Assembly: GCA_035545855.1 (NCBI GenBank)
Contig: DASZXK010000069.1
Span: 1 to 64,000, forward strand
Source: DASZVB01 sp035545855
Lineage (GTDB): Bacteria; Myxococcota_A; Polyangia; Polyangiales; Polyangiaceae
Direction of reading: 5' to 3'
Length of the DNA: 64,000 nucleotides
Numbering within the stretch: position 1 is the stretch's first letter; the number at the start of each line of letters is the position of its first letter. A program made the position numbers and the translations under genes. Under the pieces are notes generated by a model. The model searched no databases, had not been told where the DNA came from, and was given only the letters and a program-made list of their open reading frames with translations. Below are positions 60,437 through 64,000 of this stretch, in pieces.

Positions 60437-61929
60437 CGGATTTCTTCGACATCGCGGACGAGGGCGAGAACGTCGAACGCGAGGCGTACGACCGCGAGGT
60501 GGAGACGCTCAGGGCGGACCTCCTCGACGTGCAATATTCCCTGAAGGAAAACGGGAAGTTCCCCGTCATCGTGCTCGTCAACGGCGTGGACGGCGCGGGC
60601 AAGGGGGAGACCGTGAACATCCTGAACGAGTGGATGGACGCGCGCCACATTCACACGAAGGCCTTCGCGCCGCCGACGGAAGAGGAGCTCGAGCGCCCTC
60701 GGCTCTACCGCTACTGGATGAATCTCCCGCCGAAGGGAAGCATCGGTCTCCTGTTCGGTTCCTGGTACACGGACCCGATCGTCGACCGCGTGTACCGGCG
60801 CACGAAGCGTTCGGACCTCGACGACGCCGTCGACGAGATCACGCGCCTCGAGCGTCTGCTCGTCGCGGACGGCGCGCTCCTCATCAAGCTCTGGTTCCAC
60901 CTCTCGAAGAAGGACCAGAAGAAGCGCCTCACGGAGCTCGACGAGGACGAGCGCCGGACCTGGCGAGTGACCCGCGCGGACTGGAAGCAGTTCCGGAGGT
61001 ACGACGATTTTCGCCGGGTCTCGAGCTACGTGCTCTCTCGGACTTCGCTGGACGGCGCGACGTGGACCGTCGTGAACGGCAGGGACGCCCGGCATCGCTA
61101 TCTCACCGTCGGAAGGCTGCTCCTCTCCGCGATGAAGCAGCGGCTCGAGAGAGCGCAGGCGGAGCCCGCTCGAAGCGCGCCCGCCCAGCTCGTGCGAACG
61201 ACGGCGGCGGAGAGCCCCATCGACTCGCTCGATTTCTCGAAGACGATCTCCGAGGAGGACTACAACGACGAGCTCGAGCGCCTTCGCGGGCGCCTGAACC
61301 GGCTGACCCGGCACAAGCACTTCTCGAAGATCTCGGTCGTCGCGGCGTTCGAAGGGATGGACGCCGCCGGCAAGGGCAGCACCATCCGGCGAATCATCTC
61401 CGCGGTGGACGCACGCCTCTACCGGGTGATCCCGATCTCGGCGCCGACCGAGGAAGAACGCGCGAAGCCTTACCTCTACCGCTTCTACCGGCAGCTCCCC
61501 CGGCACGGGCACATGACGCTCTACGATCGCTCCTGGTACGGGCGGGTCCTGGTGGAGCGCGTCGAGGGGTACTGCTCCGAGCAGGACTTCATGCGCGCTT
61601 ACGACGAAATCAACGATTTCGAAGCCCAGCTCGTGAAGTCCCGCGCGGTCGTCGTGAAGTTCTGGCTCCAGGTATCCAAGGACGAGCAGCTCCGCCGATT
61701 CGAGGAGCGCTCTCACACCCGCTTCAAGCGCTTCAAGATCACGCCGGAGGACTACCGGAACCGCGAGAAGTGGGACGCTTACCAGATCGCCGCCGCGGAC
61801 ATGATCGTCCGGACGTCCACGTCCCACGCGCCCTGGACGCTCGTCCCGGCGAACGACAAGAAGTATTCACGCATCCACGCGATGCGGACGCTCGTCGAAC
61901 GCATGGAGGAAGCGCTGGACGCGCTCTGA
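60433..61929 (+). CDS. pap: Polyphosphate:AMP phosphotransferase (two-domain PPK2)
   Basis: A 498-residue class II PPK2 fusion. Domain 1 (about 25-235) has Walker A NGVDGAGKGE and a degenerate lid LFGSWYTDP. Domain 2 (about 275-495) has EGMDAAGKGST (near 307-317) and intact LYDRSWYGRVLVERVEG. The enzyme would convert AMP to ADP with polyphosphate. Length and the duplicated layout match known PAP. It starts inside the upstream methyltransferase stop. Confidence 0.92.
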   Translation: MTDFFDIADEGENVEREAYDREVETLRADLLDVQYSLKENGKFPVIVLVNGVDGAGKGETVNILNEWMDARHIHTKAFAPPTEEELERPRLYRYWMNLPPKGSIGLLFGSWYTDPIVDRVYRRTKRSDLDDAVDEITRLERLLVADGALLIKLWFHLSKKDQKKRLTELDEDERRTWRVTRADWKQFRRYDDFRRVSSYVLSRTSLDGATWTVVNGRDARHRYLTVGRLLLSAMKQRLERAQAEPARSAPAQLVRTTAAESPIDSLDFSKTISEEDYNDELERLRGRLNRLTRHKHFSKISVVAAFEGMDAAGKGSTIRRIISAVDARLYRVIPISAPTEEERAKPYLYRFYRQLPRHGHMTLYDRSWYGRVLVERVEGYCSEQDFMRAYDEINDFEAQLVKSRAVVVKFWLQVSKDEQLRRFEERSHTRFKRFKITPEDYRNREKWDAYQIAAADMIVRTSTSHAPWTLVPANDKKYSRIHAMRTLVERMEEALDAL

Positions 61930-62008
61930 ACGGATCGCTTTCCGAGGGTCGGGGCACGGGGGCCGCTCCCGCCGGCTTGCTGACCGGTCCCCGCGCAAAC
62001 GCGGAGGT

Positions 62009-62725
62009 TCAGTCCGCGACGGCCGCGCGGAGCGAGAGCTTCCCCGCGGCCTCCGGCCCGCCGTCGCTCACGATGGCCCGGTCGACGCGGACGCGGCAGG
62101 TCGATTCGAGCGCGGAGGCGACCTTCGCGGCGCGGACGGCCGTGAGCTCCCAGCGTGCCGGCTCGGCGGACGCCGCCGGAGCTGCGAGGAGCGGCGAGAC
62201 ACGAGCCCCCGGAAGCGTCTCCACGAGCGCCTTCGCGACGCTGCAGAGCCCGAGCTTCGCCGCGAGCGACGCCGGCTCGGACGTCTCCGCACCCTTCGGG
62301 AGCTCGTCCGCGAGCGCGACGACGAGGGCATCCCCCTGCACGACCACGGACGCCCCCTCGTGCACGAGGAGAACGAGCTTCGACTCGACGCGCGCGCGTG
62401 CGTCGGCGAGCACCGCGGCCCGGTGCGATTCGCGCTCACCCGCCGCGCGGACCTTCTCCGCCAGCGCGTCCCGGTTCGCCGAGGCCGCCGCGAGCTCCGC
62501 GCGCGCGACGCCGAGCTCGCGCCCGAGCCGCGCGTGATCGGCCACGAGCGCCTCGTGTTCTCGAACGAGACCCAGGTGCGCGCGCCTGAGCGGGACGTAG
62601 TACGCGATCCCGAGCGTCACGAGCGCGATGGCGAGGAGCCGCCCGACCCACCTCACGAAGCTCGAAAAGGCGCTCTCGTGGAGCGTCACCTCGTCGGAGA
62701 GATCTTCGAATGACCGTCGTGCCAT
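62009..62725 (-). CDS. OmpA/MotB-like membrane protein, degenerate
   Basis: A 238-residue protein starting at ATG 62725. One membrane helix (LLAIALVTLGIAYYVPL) follows a short cytoplasmic part, then a coiled coil (residues 65-110). The C-terminal domain has MotB/OmpA traits (VQGDALVVALADELPKG, WELTAVRAAKVASALEST). The peptidoglycan-binding GHTD-type segment is replaced by RVSPLLAAPAA, so murein binding is doubtful. It is a monocistron with 216 bp upstream. Confidence 0.68.
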   Translation of the reverse strand: MARRSFEDLSDEVTLHESAFSSFVRWVGRLLAIALVTLGIAYYVPLRRAHLGLVREHEALVADHARLGRELGVARAELAAASANRDALAEKVRAAGERESHRAAVLADARARVESKLVLLVHEGASVVVQGDALVVALADELPKGAETSEPASLAAKLGLCSVAKALVETLPGARVSPLLAAPAASAEPARWELTAVRAAKVASALESTCRVRVDRAIVSDGGPEAAGKLSLRAAVAD

Positions 62726-62942
62726 GACGAGTCCCCTGCCCGCTCGCGTGAAGCGCACGTGAGCGGAGACGAGCGTAGCGAACGCGCACCCCTCGCGACA
62801 GCCGGCCCGCACGCTTTCGCGTTCGAGGAATTTTTCACGGGCGGTTCCCCGTCCCGCGTTCGCGTTTCGCGGCTACGCTGAAGCCCTGGGGCATCGGACG
62901 GGACGCTCCACCACATCCCTCGGACGAAAGGGTCACGTCGTC

Positions 62943-64000
62943 ATGAGCATGTCTTCATTGGAACCGTACGGCTACGGCGGACTCGCCGGGAAAGCGGACG
63001 AAGAACGCTGGCACGTACGCCTCGCGGCCGATGACGTGAAGGTGATGACCGTGGAGCAGCTCGACGACGCGTTCCGGCTCAGCATCGTCGACGGCGACAC
63101 CGAGGTCTGGAAGACGGGGATGCGCGGCTGGCAACCGCTCTCCGTCGTCGCCCGTCTGGACTCGGACTCGATCGTCGGGATGGAGCCCGAGGTGACGAAG
63201 GTCGGGCCGAGCCCGCACGACGCGACGCCGCGGGCCCCTCTCGACTCGGAGCGAACACCGCTCCGTGCCGTCCCGTCTCCGCGCGGTTCGGCGCCGCCGC
63301 CTGCTCGCTCGATCCCGCCTCCCCCGAAGCTCGTGGTCGTGCGTCCACCCGACCCCGTTCGTCCGCCGGCGCCGGCGCCGCGGTACTCCCCGCCGCCCAC
63401 CCTGCCTCGCGCCGCCGAGCCCGTCACGCTGCCCCCGGTGAGTCGCCCCGTGCCGAGCGTCGTCCCCGTTGCGCGGAGCGTTCCCCCGCCCGCGCGAAGC
63501 AGCGGTCGCTTCGGAAATGGGCTCCTCGTCCTCGCGTTCCTCTCGGGCACGGTCCTGTCGCTCTACCGGAACGACGTCCTCCTCGACTGGGCGAAGCGCG
63601 CGCACGTGGAGGGGAAGTACCTTTCGCTCGAGGCGCGCTTCCTCGGAGGGCCGCCGCGCGAGACGCCGCGCGCGCTCGCTGCCGCCGGCTCCGTCGGGAT
63701 CGCGAAGGCAGAGACGAGCGATCGCTCGCTCGCGTCCGCAGCTCCGGCCGCCCCCGTCACGGCACCGAGGCGCGAAGAGGCGCCGGCGTCGGCCGCACCG
63801 GCAAAGGCCGTCCGGCCCGAAACCGGCGGCCCCGCCGCGGCTGCCACGTCGCTGGACTCCTTGCCGCGCGATGCGGCGCCCACCGCGACGGAACGACGAA
63901 CCCCGTCCGCCTCGAAGACGCCTGCACCGGCGCCCCGCGCCGAGGCGAGCCCCGCGCGGGCAGTTTCGCGTCCCGCGACGGCGCGCCCTGCCGCACGTCA
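62943..64000 (+). CDS. GYF_2-domain membrane protein (runs off right edge)
   Basis: The frame starts at ATG 62943 and is open to the edge (352 codons seen). Residues about 23-73 form a GYF_2 domain (WHVRLAADDVKVMTVEQLDD, VWKTGMRGWQPLSVVARL), a module for binding Pro-rich peptides common in myxobacteria. A Pro/Arg-rich linker follows, then one membrane helix (GLLVLAFLSGTVLSLY, near residue 195) and a long Ala/Pro-rich region that is still open. The C-terminus is not visible. Role unknown; possibly signalling or envelope assembly. Confidence 0.8.
   Translation, partial: MSMSSLEPYGYGGLAGKADEERWHVRLAADDVKVMTVEQLDDAFRLSIVDGDTEVWKTGMRGWQPLSVVARLDSDSIVGMEPEVTKVGPSPHDATPRAPLDSERTPLRAVPSPRGSAPPPARSIPPPPKLVVVRPPDPVRPPAPAPRYSPPPTLPRAAEPVTLPPVSRPVPSVVPVARSVPPPARSSGRFGNGLLVLAFLSGTVLSLYRNDVLLDWAKRAHVEGKYLSLEARFLGGPPRETPRALAAAGSVGIAKAETSDRSLASAAPAAPVTAPRREEAPASAAPAKAVRPETGGPAAAATSLDSLPRDAAPTATERRTPSASKTPAPAPRAEASPARAVSRPATARPAAR

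Overview
The window is very GC-rich, gene-dense bacterial chromosome. Several traits point to a myxobacterium (Myxococcota, probably the Polyangiales/Sorangiineae side): a Cys-rich surface protein ending in a MYXO-CTERM anchor (46020-48902), a transmembrane Ser/Thr kinase with a long Pro/Ala-rich tail (40617-42275), several lipoproteins with Gly/Ser/Ala-rich linkers and Cys-rich ends (1845-2798, 22494-23801, 52139-53014), and third-position GC bias strong enough to keep long shadow frames open on both strands. The genus cannot be fixed from sequence alone. I see no rRNA, tRNA, CRISPR array, prophage or intact insertion sequence.

Layout. 1-6907: lipoproteins, thiS, a miaB/gamma-carbonic-anhydrase pair and a long-chain acyl-CoA synthetase. 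6908-7935: a non-coding block with a large imperfect inverted repeat, then a near-consensus promoter. 7936-15035: the most interesting region, a tightly overlapping gene string made of an Rrf2 regulator, cysK, a ThiF/MoeB-type E1, a CysO-like sulfur carrier, a detached E1 N-terminal arm, cysM, a JAMM (Mec-like) protease and two secreted proteins built from repeated Cys-pair modules. 15040-22422: a lipoprotein, a 45-residue Lys-rich protein with its own operator/promoter and terminator, a hydrolase, a UvrD/PcrA helicase, a CcmH-like protein, EF-P and a TPR protein, with copies of a dispersed intergenic repeat. 22494-26946: a lipoprotein, then a MATE pump-thiD-thioesterase operon. 27178-36368: an rRNA/tRNA uracil methyltransferase, a hybrid sensor kinase lacking its phospho-accepting His, a PhoD phosphatase, an MFS exporter, a LysR/DoxX divergent pair and a GbsR-like regulator. 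37115-39612: a Fur-box-controlled feoAB operon. 39632-45736: a PEGA-like protein, the Ser/Thr kinase, a coupled AAG-coaBC-CPBP-protease operon and a YebC regulator. 46020-53014: the MYXO-CTERM protein, FKBP, an EAL phosphodiesterase, ilvD and a lipoprotein. 53023-64000: a GMC oxidoreductase pair, an SDR, unknown proteins, an orphan DNA methyltransferase, an LCM-type methyltransferase coupled to a polyphosphate:AMP phosphotransferase, an OmpA-like protein and a GYF_2-domain membrane protein cut by the right edge.

How the key region may work (inference from known families): the E1 activates the CysO-like carrier as an acyl-adenylate, which becomes a thiocarboxylate. CysM joins it to a phosphoserine-derived aminoacrylate. 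The JAMM protease then releases cysteine, as in the mycobacterial CysO-CysM-Mec route. CysK provides the ordinary O-acetylserine/sulfide route. The Rrf2 protein, which ends in a serine-acetyltransferase-like Tyr-Val-Ile tail, may read cysteine status by docking into CysK. Three details look unusual: that tail, the E1 N-terminal arm encoded as a separate protein, and a carrier whose Gly-Gly is capped by an extra Arg.
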